This document shows positions 1 through 5,026 of a stretch of DNA of 5,026 nucleotides, piece after piece (the stretch's first letter is position 1; each line of letters begins with the position of its first letter). The notes under the pieces are model-generated. The model was not told the DNA's origin and searched no databases. It was given only the letters and a program-made list of their open reading frames with translations. The position numbers were made by a program, and so were the translations under genes. The DNA comes from Armatimonadota bacterium (GTDB taxonomy: Bacteria; Armatimonadota; SYMT01): NCBI GenBank assembly GCA_020696885.1, contig JAJFMS010000359.1, positions 1 through 5,026 on the forward strand, in the 5' to 3' direction.

Positions 1-9
1 GAGCAATCG

Positions 10-642
10 ATGAGCTACAGCCTGGTTCCGTACGTGTTGGACCTGGAGGCGCTGGGCCGGGCAGTGGGCGGAGAGGACGAGGCCCTGATCGCGGCGATTA
101 TCCAGCGCGACCCCGAGGACTTTGCCGAAGGCGAACCGGACGCTGCGGGAGTCTCACTGGGCGAGGCGTTGCGCGCGCTGGTGATGGGGGGGCCGTTCGT
201 GAGCGGCGCGGAGCACCAGTACGGCTACGCGCTGGAGCGGCTGTGCGAGCACCTCGGCGAGCGACTGGACCGGGGCGATGTCTGGGCGGACATCCGCTGG
301 GACGTGATCGAAGGGACCGGGATGGAGGAGATCCTGGACGACGCCGGCCCGCCGGTGCCGCTGCCGAAGATCAACAGCTACCCGGCAGTGGGCCACCTCA
401 CCGTGGCGCAGGTCGCGGAGATGGCTGCCAGTCTGGCGCAGGGCCACCTGACGACCGCCGCACCATCCGGCCGGAAGCGCCGCCCCGGCTTCCGGGCGCG
501 CATCGTCGGGCTCATCCTGCGGCAAATCACTCGCCGGGAGCCGCTGAGCGCCGCTGACCTGCGCGAGTTGATGGATGAGTTCGAGGAGTGGCTCCGGCAG
601 GCGGCCGCAAAGAAGCAGGGCCTCGTTTTCTTCTACTATTGA
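10..642 (+). CDS. Hypothetical protein, probable DUF7691 family
   Basis: The gene encodes a 210-residue soluble protein with no signal peptide or membrane segment, so it is probably cytosolic. The N-terminus (MSYSLVPYVLDLEALGRAVG), an acidic middle rich in Trp, Asp and Glu (about residues 75-115, including WADIRWDVIEG), and the C-terminal end GLVFFYY resemble bacterial proteins annotated DUF7691, as far as I remember that family. No catalytic motif is recognisable. Residues 155-180 are basic and Arg-rich and are followed by a predicted acidic helix (about 182-200). The start is the first ATG, and only nine bases lie upstream in the window, so its ribosome site cannot be judged. It stands alone, 164 bp before the regulator. 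That the gene is real is well supported by its length, its plausible protein composition and the poor quality of the competing frames. The family name is a recollection and the function is unknown. Confidence 0.8.
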   Translation: MSYSLVPYVLDLEALGRAVGGEDEALIAAIIQRDPEDFAEGEPDAAGVSLGEALRALVMGGPFVSGAEHQYGYALERLCEHLGERLDRGDVWADIRWDVIEGTGMEEILDDAGPPVPLPKINSYPAVGHLTVAQVAEMAASLAQGHLTTAAPSGRKRRPGFRARIVGLILRQITRREPLSAADLRELMDEFEEWLRQAAAKKQGLVFFYY

Positions 643-765
643 TTGCTGCGCCGCCCTACGGCTATCGGCGGGCTCAAGGCCGTTACTTTGGAGAGCAAGG
701 GACGCATCGGGTCGGCGGAACTACTTCGAGGAGTAAAGCGAAACTTCTGCTAACATGAACCCGAA

Positions 766-779
766 CGCGCTGGTGCGCG
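766..779. promoter_or_regulatory. GC palindrome in regulator leader, possible operator
   Basis: A perfect 5-bp inverted repeat (CGCGC, TGGT, GCGCG) lies 27 bp upstream of the chosen start of the ArsR-type gene. It falls between a weak -10-like hexamer (TAACAT at 751-756, with no convincing -35) and the ribosome site. ArsR-family repressors usually bind imperfect dyads near their own promoter, so this is a candidate autoregulatory site. It is short and GC-only, which makes chance occurrence likely. The rest of 643-800 shows no gene and no T-tract terminator. Confidence 0.2.
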
Positions 780-794
780 ATCTTGGCCTGAGCC

Positions 795-799
795 GGAGG
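795..799 (+). promoter_or_regulatory. Ribosome binding site deciding the regulator start
   Basis: GGAGG is followed by three consecutive GTG codons at 801, 804 and 807. The gap to 801 is 1 nt, to 804 is 4 nt and to 807 is 7 nt. Only the third has normal spacing, so translation most likely starts at 807, giving the N-terminus MEALDSDC. Confidence 0.6.
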
Positions 800-806
800 T
801 GTGGTG

Positions 807-1130
807 GTGGAGGCGCTGGATTCCGACTGTGCGCAAAAGTTGAAGGTCCTCTCGGATGCCACCCGGTTGAAGGTGCTCGAGATCCTGATGTCCGGTCCGA
901 AACACGTCGGGGAGATCAACGAGCGGCTGGAGATCGAACAGAGCCTGCTCTCCCACCACCTCAAGGTCCTGCGCGACGCCGGCCTCGTCCAGGCGACCCG
1001 AGACGGCAAGGCCGTGCGCTACGAGCTGATGCCGGGCGTCGCCTCGAAGCACGCTATCGACCTCGGCTGCTGCCAGCTCTCCTTCCCGCCCTCCGCAGCC
1101 CCGGCCGGGGTGCCCGGTTCGGAGAAGTAG
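807..1130 (+). CDS. ArsR/SmtB-family winged-helix transcriptional regulator
   Basis: The product is a 107-residue DNA-binding repressor-type protein. Residues 10-30 (KLKVLSDATRLKVLEILMSG) are the typical ArsR helix pair. Residues 33-61 form the helix-turn-helix, with recognition helix SLLSHHLKVLRDAGLV (46-61), and residues 62-74 (ATRDGKAVRYEL) are the beta-wing. The classical SmtB/ArsR metal site ELCVCDL is absent: the equivalent helix reads HVGEINERL with no cysteine. Cysteines instead occur at position 8 and as an adjacent pair at 88-89 in IDLGCCQLSF, after the last core helix. In this fold N- and C-terminal cysteines can meet across the dimer, so a metal, arsenite or thiol-redox sensor is possible, but that is inference. 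The Pro/Ala-rich tail (92-107) looks disordered. No resistance or transport gene adjoins it, so its target is unknown apart from likely autoregulation. The GTG at 807 was chosen on ribosome-site spacing; 801 is the alternative. Confidence 0.9.
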   Translation: MEALDSDCAQKLKVLSDATRLKVLEILMSGPKHVGEINERLEIEQSLLSHHLKVLRDAGLVQATRDGKAVRYELMPGVASKHAIDLGCCQLSFPPSAAPAGVPGSEK

Positions 1131-1173
1131 GCAGGTCGCGCCTAGCTCGCATTACCCGCCGGCCGTTCCCGCA

Positions 1174-1186
1174 GTCCCGGAGGGAC
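1174..1186. terminator. Weak hairpin in the convergent gap
   Basis: GTCCC, loop GGA, GGGAC forms a perfect 5-bp stem in the 78-bp gap between the convergent regulator and HEAT-like genes, where a bidirectional terminator would be expected. It has no T-tract on either strand, so intrinsic termination is doubtful. GC-rich palindromic stretches flank it (CCGGCC at 1159-1164, GGGCCC at 1191-1196). No gene is seen in 1131-1208. Confidence 0.25.
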
Positions 1187-1208
1187 GACCGGGCCCACGA
1201 CCGCCTTA

Positions 1209-2018
1209 CTAAAGCGCCAACCTCAGGCGCTCATGCCGGGCGAGCATCCCCTTGAGGGCGGCGATGTAGCCCTTCCGGTGCTCGCGCCACTCGCCGGGGA
1301 GCCAGGCCTTCTGGGAGGTTGCCGGCGGCGAGGTGTCTTTCTCCCACCGCGCCAGCGACTCCTGAAGCTCGCGCCCCGCTTCCGCGATGCCGGCGACGGC
1401 CGCCTTCCGATTGTCCGGGCTGCGCCGGGCGAAGTCCGTGAGAATCGCGTCCGCCAGCGGCGAGGTGGACTCGGCGAACTGATAGAAGAGGCCGTCGCGG
1501 ACGGAGGGCGCGTCCAGCGCCAGGCGGCCCGCAAACGCCGTAGCCTCCCGTTCGGTCCACCCGTTCGCGGGCAGGCCGAGCAGCATGCCGCGGAGGCCAT
1601 CCAGCGGCAGCCCCTGCTTGATCCAGCCGTTTAACAGCGCCACGGCTTCGTCCTGGGCTGCAGCGTCGTGACGGATCGCCAGCATTGCTTCCAGGGTGGG
1701 AACCCGGCGGTAATCATTCGGGCTGGCGAGGTAATCACGCAGCTCCGGCAGCGCGCTCTGGTCGCGCAGCTTCGCCAGGGTTTCCAGGGCCACGTGGGGT
1801 CGCGGCTCCTTGTTGAACGCGCCGCGACCCCAGAGCATGTCGAGTACCACGGGCGTTGCGGGCTTCCCGATCCGGACGATCTCCGCCACGATGAACCGGG
1901 TCTCGACCTTCCCCCGGAACGCCTGCTTCACCCGCTGGGTAACCGTATCATCCGCGTGCGCTAGCGCGGAGGAGATCAGAACCGCTCCCGCCAGAAGCAC
2001 GCCGTATCGCAGGTTCAT
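1209..2018 (-). CDS. Secreted HEAT-like helical repeat protein
   Basis: The product is a 269-residue exported protein. A signal peptide occupies residues 1-22: a short basic start, a hydrophobic core (VLLAGAVLISSALA) and an AHA|D cleavage site. The mature part is almost entirely amphipathic helix. Segments at about 43-63 (VAEIVRIGKPATPVVLDML), 75-98 (VALETLAKLRDQSALPELRDYL) and 104-132 have the spacing of HEAT or PBS-lyase-type repeats, including the GKPATP turn. Beyond residue 140 the repeat pattern is weaker. There are no cysteines and no catalytic motif, so it is probably a protein-binding scaffold in the periplasm or outside the cell. It is the last gene of the minus-strand operon, 15 nt after the DCC gene, and a perfect AAGGAGG ribosome site supports the start. 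The repeat assignment is by eye; function and partner are unknown. Confidence 0.87.
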   Translation of the reverse strand: MNLRYGVLLAGAVLISSALAHADDTVTQRVKQAFRGKVETRFIVAEIVRIGKPATPVVLDMLWGRGAFNKEPRPHVALETLAKLRDQSALPELRDYLASPNDYRRVPTLEAMLAIRHDAAAQDEAVALLNGWIKQGLPLDGLRGMLLGLPANGWTEREATAFAGRLALDAPSVRDGLFYQFAESTSPLADAILTDFARRSPDNRKAAVAGIAEAGRELQESLARWEKDTSPPATSQKAWLPGEWREHRKGYIAALKGMLARHERLRLAL

Positions 2019-2023
2019 CGGAG

Positions 2024-2030
2024 CCTCCTT
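2024..2030 (-). promoter_or_regulatory. Full-consensus Shine-Dalgarno for the HEAT-like gene
   Basis: AAGGAGG on the minus strand is the strongest ribosome site in the window. It sits 5 nt before the ATG at 2018, inside the 15-nt gap after the DCC gene stop. It fixes the start and suggests that the last gene of the operon is translated independently and well. Confidence 0.75.
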
Positions 2031-2033
2031 CCG

Positions 2034-2474
2034 TCAGGAAAGGTCCAGAAAGCGTCGTCGCTCATCCGCGGTGGGGATCCGGCACGCCGCTGGCTTCCGG
2101 CTCCACCGGTAGCGGTTCCGCGCCACCCAGTCGTATGCTATGTCCCGCAGTGGTCGCGGGATCAGCAGCGCGGCGGCCCCTAACGGCCACGGGAACCGTA
2201 GATACCGCGCGATGCGGAGCGCCGCGGTGGAGCCGGTGAGCGCCTTCCCCTTCTCGATCAAGACCACGGAGTTCGGCGCGGCATCCACGAACCCATGCTG
2301 TACCAGCAGCGCCTGCCCGGGCGCGGATTGCCGCGGGGCGAAGCGCAGCTTACCGGGCGGATCGTTCCGCAGCATGAACTGCACCCCGGCCTGGCACAGC
2401 CCGCACTCCCCGTCGAAGATCACGACCGGATGATCGAGCTCCGCCTGCACTCCCCCCACGGCTTGCTGTTGCAT
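2034..2474 (-). CDS. DCC-family thiol-disulfide oxidoreductase (DUF393, YuxK-like)
   Basis: The product is a 146-residue protein of the thioredoxin-fold DCC family, named for its conserved Asp-Cys-Cys. The signature is visible as FDGECGLCQ at 20-28 (Asp21, Cys24, Cys27), preceded by the first strand PVVIF. The other family landmarks follow in order: LRFAPRQS near 43-50, SVVLIEKGKALTGSTAALRI (69-88), the hydrophobic LGAAALLIPRPLRDIAYDWVARNRYRW segment (98-124), and the C-terminal CRIPTADERRRFL with a third cysteine at 131. Length is normal for the family. There is no signal peptide, so it is probably cytosolic or membrane-associated through the hydrophobic stretch. Family members are predicted redox proteins, but the physiological substrate is not established. 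The gene starts 9 nt after the Trx/PDZ stop, behind a modest GGGGA ribosome site, which implies co-transcription and perhaps translational coupling. Confidence 0.93.
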   Translation of the reverse strand: MQQQAVGGVQAELDHPVVIFDGECGLCQAGVQFMLRNDPPGKLRFAPRQSAPGQALLVQHGFVDAAPNSVVLIEKGKALTGSTAALRIARYLRFPWPLGAAALLIPRPLRDIAYDWVARNRYRWSRKPAACRIPTADERRRFLDLS

Positions 2475-2483
2475 TCGTCCCCG

Positions 2484-3806
2484 CTATTGCATCCGGATCG
2501 TCATTTCCAGCTTTGCCCCGCTGCGGAGCACGGTAAACGGCACCAGGTCGCCCGGCTTCTTCTCGGAGACCAGGTAGGCGAGCAGTTCGCTTTCCGTCAT
2601 CGGTTGGGTCTTGCCGTCCACTCCCACCACCACGTCTTCCTTCCGCACTCCGGCCTGCTTCGCCACGGCGTGCGCGCCGTACTCGCCCACGTGCTTCACG
2701 CGGAGCGCGAGCCCCTCCGCGGGAGCGCCGGCCTGCTTCCGCTGGTCCGGAGTCAGCGACTCCAGCAGCAGCCCGCCGGTGGCCATGCGGCGCAGGTCCC
2801 AGGAGGTGGCCCGCCAGGAGAGGTTGTCGCGGCGGCGCCAGCCCGCGTCCAGGGTCAACGCCAGCGGCACCGTCTTGCCGGCGCGAAGCACCTCTGCCTT
2901 CAGCTTACCGGCGGAGCCGGCGTGGTGCAGTACCCACTGGATGTCCGCGATGGAGAGGATCGGCTGTCCTTCCAGCGAAACAAGCTCGTCGCCGGGCTTG
3001 AACCCGTCCCTGGCGGCCGAGGAGGCCGGCGTCACGTCTCGCAGGGTGGCCCGGCTCGCCGGATCAACCACGAGACCCAGGATCCGGGGATGGGGATACG
3101 GAAACAGCACCGACTCGGGCATCGGCTTCATCCCGTTGCGGAACACCAGCCGCTGCGCTTCCCCCACCATGTGACAGTGGATGCAGCTCTGCGCGACCTT
3201 GGGCCCGAATTCCAGCTTGGCGGCGTACTTCCCTTTGAACGACGGATACTGCTCCGGCGACGGGTAGTCCATCGGCGTCCCCTGCTTCCCGGCGAGGGCC
3301 GTCTTGTTCTTCGGATACTGCCGGTGGAGCGCCAGCGACCCTTCCAGCGCGCGGCGGAAGCCGGCCAGGGACATGTCGTGCTGGGACTCGGTCTGGTGGG
3401 AGCGGGTACCGTAGCGGCCGTAGACCACGCGGTCCCCGTTCATCACCAGCGACGTCCACGACTGGTCGTAGTCGAACTGGAAGAGGGAGAGGTCCATCCC
3501 GTTCGTGGTGATCATCCGGACACAGACAAACTGGGAGAGCAGCCCCTGGATCGAGGCGTCGCGAGCCACGACGGTGTCGTCCAACTGCACGCAGTTGGCG
3601 CAGGGCACACAGCGGAACACCGCCAGGAGCGGCTTGCCGGTCTTCTTCGCCTCCCCCAGTGCGCGCGGGAAGTCGTTATAGATCCAGAAGCCGGATGCCT
3701 CCACGCGGTCCCGGTCGTTGAGGACCTTCGTACTCCGGTCTTGCGCCACCGCGGCGGTAAGCAGCACGGCTGCCGCGACAGCGGCGCCCCAGCCCCAGCG
3801 TTTCAT
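2484..3806 (-). CDS. Secreted thioredoxin-like/PDZ protein with CxxCH motif
   Basis: The product is a 440-residue exported multidomain protein. Residues 1-21 form a signal peptide (MKRWGWG, then an Ala/Val/Leu core ending AAVA|Q). A thioredoxin-7-like domain spans about 40-160, with NDFPRALGEAKKTGKPLLAVF leading into Cys66-VP-Cys69-AN-Cys72, an unusual CxxCxxC cluster at the active-site position. A linker carries Cys208-IH-Cys211-His212, a match to the haem c motif CxxCH. One PDZ domain lies at about 242-320 (DVTPASSAARDGFKPGDELVSLEGQPI) and a second, more divergent one at 365-440 (QAGVRKEDVVVGVDGKTQ). I recall such proteins being annotated as Trx7/PDZ domain-containing (seleno)protein; here all these positions are ordinary Cys codons. 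It is the first gene of the operon, with GAGGG at 3814-3818 seven nt before the ATG. The likely role is an envelope redox protein that docks partners through PDZ. Haem attachment is possible but unproven. Confidence 0.9.
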   Translation of the reverse strand: MKRWGWGAAVAAAVLLTAAVAQDRSTKVLNDRDRVEASGFWIYNDFPRALGEAKKTGKPLLAVFRCVPCANCVQLDDTVVARDASIQGLLSQFVCVRMITTNGMDLSLFQFDYDQSWTSLVMNGDRVVYGRYGTRSHQTESQHDMSLAGFRRALEGSLALHRQYPKNKTALAGKQGTPMDYPSPEQYPSFKGKYAAKLEFGPKVAQSCIHCHMVGEAQRLVFRNGMKPMPESVLFPYPHPRILGLVVDPASRATLRDVTPASSAARDGFKPGDELVSLEGQPILSIADIQWVLHHAGSAGKLKAEVLRAGKTVPLALTLDAGWRRRDNLSWRATSWDLRRMATGGLLLESLTPDQRKQAGAPAEGLALRVKHVGEYGAHAVAKQAGVRKEDVVVGVDGKTQPMTESELLAYLVSEKKPGDLVPFTVLRSGAKLEMTIRMQ

Positions 3807-3987
3807 TCTCGCACCCTCACCCAGTGTGATTACTTTAGAACGGTTGGGCGCGGGCGGGGCTCAGTCCTGCGCAGCATCTCCGCTTGGTATCGCGCCCTCT
3901 CCGGCCGGGTTATGCCGAAGCGGTATCGCCGGAAGAGGAGTTCCGCCGGCAAATGACGGAGAGATGTTGGAAGTGCATACCCGCCTG

Positions 3988-4060
3988 GTGGTGGAGTGTT
4001 AAAAGGCGGCCGTAAGGCCGCACCGGTTCCCAATACTCCCACACTCCATTACTCCACCAC
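3988..4060. repeat. 10-bp perfect inverted repeat enclosing a hairpin
   Basis: GTGGTGGAGT at 3988-3997 is the exact reverse complement of ACTCCACCAC at 4051-4060, with G-T wobble extensions possible on both sides. The arms enclose a second, smaller hairpin at 4006-4021. If transcribed with the esterase gene, the region could fold into a long-stem leader that ends 19 nt before the ribosome site. The right arm coincides with the last two units of an octamer array, so the left arm may simply be an inverted copy of the same repeat. Both readings are open. Confidence 0.6.
4006..4021 (-). terminator. Hairpin with short T-run on minus strand, terminator-like
   Basis: GCGGCC, loop GTAA, GGCCGC is a perfect 6-bp GC stem. 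Read on the minus strand it is followed by C and TTTT (4001-4004), which resembles a minimal intrinsic terminator. No minus-strand gene lies to its right in the window, so it would only stop antisense or stray transcription heading into the redox operon. Read on the plus strand, the loop is GUAA, a stable GNRA tetraloop, with no T-tract; there it would be a structural hairpin in the esterase leader. The structure is certain at sequence level and the function is not. Confidence 0.35.
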
Positions 4061-4063
4061 TCC
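4032..4063. repeat. Four-copy degenerate octamer array (NNYACTCC)
   Basis: Four directly adjacent 8-bp units occur: AATACTCC, CACACTCC, ATTACTCC and ACCACTCC. The last five bases, ACTCC, are invariant and the first three vary. A related sequence in inverted orientation, GGAGTGTT, sits at 3993-4000. The array ends 16 bp before the esterase ribosome site. Constant-core, variable-spacer octamers like this occur as low-complexity intergenic repeats. No role can be assigned from sequence alone. Confidence 0.7.
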
Positions 4064-4079
4064 CGCCCGCCGAACTGCT

Positions 4080-4083
4080 GGAG
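4080..4083 (+). promoter_or_regulatory. Ribosome binding site deciding the esterase start
   Basis: GGAG lies 8 nt before the ATG at 4092. The open frame extends upstream to a GTG at 3996, but that codon has no ribosome site. The extension would also read through the hairpin and octamer array and would bury the signal peptide, so 4092 is the start. Confidence 0.65.
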
Positions 4084-4091
4084 AAACCACG

Positions 4092-5003
4092 ATGTCACGA
4101 ACGAGCCTGTTTAGCTTGGGCGCCCTCACCGCCGCCGCCCTCCTGGCGCCGGCGTTGGCGGCGGGAGAAGGGACTACCGTCCGCCTCTGGAGCGGCAAAG
4201 CGCCGGGTGAGCAGGCCGCCATCGAACCGGAGAAGGCGGACCGCTCCGCGGCCAACCCCGCAGAGATCCAGCGCGTGTCCAATGTCACGGACCCGACGCT
4301 GGCCGTGTTTCCAGCGCCGGCGGAGAAGCGCACCGGCGCCGCGCTCATCATCGCTCCCGGCGGCGCGTACCAGTTCCTCTCCTGGGCCCACGAGGGCGAG
4401 GAGATCGCGCGGTGGTTCAACGGCCAGGGCGTGACCGCGTTCGTGCTGAAGTACCGGGTCCCCACCCGCTCCTTCGATCCCGGCAACAAGCTCGCCCTAA
4501 TGGACGCGGAGCGCTCCGTCTCGCTGGTGCGCAGCCGGGCCAAGGAGTGGGGCGTCGACCCCGCCAAGATCGGCTTCCTCGGCTTCTCGGCCGGCGGTCA
4601 CCTGGGGGTGAACCTGGAGAACAACTGGAAGCAGCGCGCCTACGAGGCGGCCGACGCCGCGGACCAGACGAGCTGCCGGCCGGACTTCGTCGCGCTGATC
4701 TATCCCGGTGGGATGATGGACAAGAACGACCCCACCAAACTGGCGCCGGGCATGGCGCCCGCAGCGGACACCCCGCCCACCTTCATCGCCGTGGCCGGCG
4801 ACGACAAGGGCTGTGCGGAGCCCAGCGCCCGCTACTGGCTGGCGCTGCGTGCCGCCGGGGTCCAGAGCGAGCTACACGCCTACGCATCCGGCGGCCACGG
4901 CTTCGGCATGCGCTCCCGCGCCGGCACCGCCGCCACCTGGCCGGAGCGGTGCGCGGAGTGGATGCGCACCATTGCCGTACTGCCGAAGGCGGAAGCGAAG
5001 TAG
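4092..5003 (+). CDS. Secreted alpha/beta-hydrolase, acetylxylan esterase-like
   Basis: The product is a 303-residue exported esterase. Residues 1-24 are a signal peptide (MSRTSLFSLGALTAAALLAPALAA). The mature N-terminus VRLWSGKAPGE (30-40) matches a motif common in secreted planctomycete-type esterases. Alpha/beta-hydrolase landmarks are in order: oxyanion-hole loop APGGAY (88-93), the conserved MDAERSVSLVRSRAKEWGVDPAKIG helix (137-161), nucleophile elbow GFSAGG (164-169, Ser166), acid VAGDD (Asp237 or Asp238) and histidine GGHGFG (His269). This is the layout of COG0657/BD-FAE-type carboxylesterases, which remove acetyl or feruloyl groups from plant polysaccharides; the exact substrate is not readable from sequence. 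Cys195, Cys241 and Cys287 could allow a disulfide after export. It appears monocistronic, divergent from the redox operon, with a structured repeat-rich leader. The gene is complete and no catalytic residue is missing. Confidence 0.92.
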   Translation: MSRTSLFSLGALTAAALLAPALAAGEGTTVRLWSGKAPGEQAAIEPEKADRSAANPAEIQRVSNVTDPTLAVFPAPAEKRTGAALIIAPGGAYQFLSWAHEGEEIARWFNGQGVTAFVLKYRVPTRSFDPGNKLALMDAERSVSLVRSRAKEWGVDPAKIGFLGFSAGGHLGVNLENNWKQRAYEAADAADQTSCRPDFVALIYPGGMMDKNDPTKLAPGMAPAADTPPTFIAVAGDDKGCAEPSARYWLALRAAGVQSELHAYASGGHGFGMRSRAGTAATWPERCAEWMRTIAVLPKAEAK

Positions 5004-5008
5004 CCGGC

Positions 5009-5026
5009 GAACACCGAACACCGAAC
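5009..5026. repeat. 7-bp tandem repeat GAACACC, cut by window end
   Basis: Two full copies and a four-base partial copy of GAACACC begin 5 bp after the esterase stop and run to the last base. The array probably continues outside the window. This type of short intergenic heptamer array is low-complexity and carries no assigned role. It is not a terminator in the visible part, because it has no self-complementarity and no T-tract. Confidence 0.6.

Larger units (their letters stand above)
3807..4091. other. Divergent intergenic region, 285 bp
   Basis: This gap separates the minus-strand redox operon from the plus-strand esterase gene and must hold both promoters. On the minus strand a weak -10-like TAAAGT (3832-3837) lies 26 bp before the operon start, but no matching -35 is visible. 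No convincing esterase promoter could be picked out. The left half (3840-3985) shows no gene; a weak 5-bp stem, CGGAA/TTCCG, occurs at 3930-3945. The right half holds the inverted repeat, hairpin and octamer array listed separately. Small open frames on both strands here lack ribosome sites and recognisable content. Confidence 0.6.

Noticed and set aside
648..672. A possible terminator after the first gene (CCGCC at 651-655 and GGCGG at 667-671).
   Set aside because: The stem is only 5 bp with an 11-nt loop and no T-tract follows, so it is likely chance in GC-rich sequence.
755..1255. A 166-codon plus-strand frame overlapping the regulator.
   Set aside because: It is out of frame with the ArsR-type gene, is Arg/Pro-rich with no motif, and overlaps the end of the convergent HEAT-like gene.
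807..2018. An arsenic or metal resistance operon around the ArsR-type regulator.
   Set aside because: No arsenate reductase, arsenite transporter or metal ATPase is present. The next gene is convergent and encodes a HEAT-like protein.
2295..3956. A 553-codon open frame on the plus strand, antisense to the DCC and Trx/PDZ genes.
   Set aside because: It is codon-aligned with the real genes on the other strand. In GC-rich genes the codons TTA, CTA and TCA are rare, so the aligned antisense frame has few stops. The translation is His/Arg/Gly-rich with no domain, while the minus strand encodes two recognisable families with signal peptide and motifs.
3912..3956. A 14-residue basic peptide, MPKRYRRKRSSAGK, on the plus strand.
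   Set aside because: There is no ribosome site before the ATG. The composition follows from a local GC-rich purine stretch, and it is too short to support without conservation data.
3830..4042. A 70-codon minus-strand frame in the divergent gap.
   Set aside because: It would span the inverted repeat and hairpin and has no convincing ribosome site. The translation is Arg/Pro-rich with no recognisable family.
4032..4063. A CRISPR-like array.
   Set aside because: The units are 8 bp with no spacers of CRISPR length and there are no cas genes.
3996..4091. An N-terminal extension of the esterase from GTG 3996.
   Set aside because: It has no ribosome site, would translate the hairpin and octamer array, and would place 32 polar residues before a clear signal peptide.

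Overview
The window is GC-rich (roughly two thirds G+C by eye), densely coding bacterial chromosome with short intergenic gaps. It holds six intact protein genes. I see no transposase, tRNA, rRNA, CRISPR or phage gene. Several features recall environmental Planctomycetota, Armatimonadota or Acidobacteriota: an exported thioredoxin-like/PDZ hybrid with a CxxCH motif, an exported esterase whose mature N-terminus contains RLWSGKAPGE, an ArsR-type regulator with a C-terminal Cys-Cys pair, and short degenerate tandem repeats between genes. This assignment is an inference from gene style, not from a marker gene.

Layout, left to right. (1) 10-642 (+) is a 210-residue cytosolic protein that I tentatively place in the uncharacterised DUF7691 group. 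(2) 807-1130 (+) is a small ArsR/SmtB-type winged-helix regulator. (3) A 78-bp convergent gap follows. (4) 3806 down to 1209 (-) is a compact three-gene operon: a secreted thioredoxin-fold/PDZ protein with a CxxCxxC cluster and a CxxCH motif, then a DCC-family (DUF393/YuxK-like) thiol-disulfide oxidoreductase, then a secreted HEAT-like helical-repeat protein. The internal gaps are only 9 and 15 nt. (5) 3807-4091 is a divergent intergenic region. It contains a perfect 10-bp inverted repeat enclosing a 6-bp hairpin with a GUAA tetraloop, and a four-copy octamer array. (6) 4092-5003 (+) is a secreted alpha/beta-hydrolase of the acetylxylan-esterase/BD-FAE type. The window ends in a 7-bp tandem repeat that runs off the edge.

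How the parts may work together: the minus-strand operon looks like an envelope redox module, because two of its products carry redox-type cysteine motifs and two have export signals. The esterase is probably a separate transcription unit for deacylating polysaccharides or other esters. The ArsR regulator has no obvious target here other than itself. Nothing amounts to a clearly new defence or mobile system. The points most worth a second look are the redox/PDZ operon, the unusual cysteine layout of the ArsR protein, and the structured repeat-rich leader of the esterase gene.
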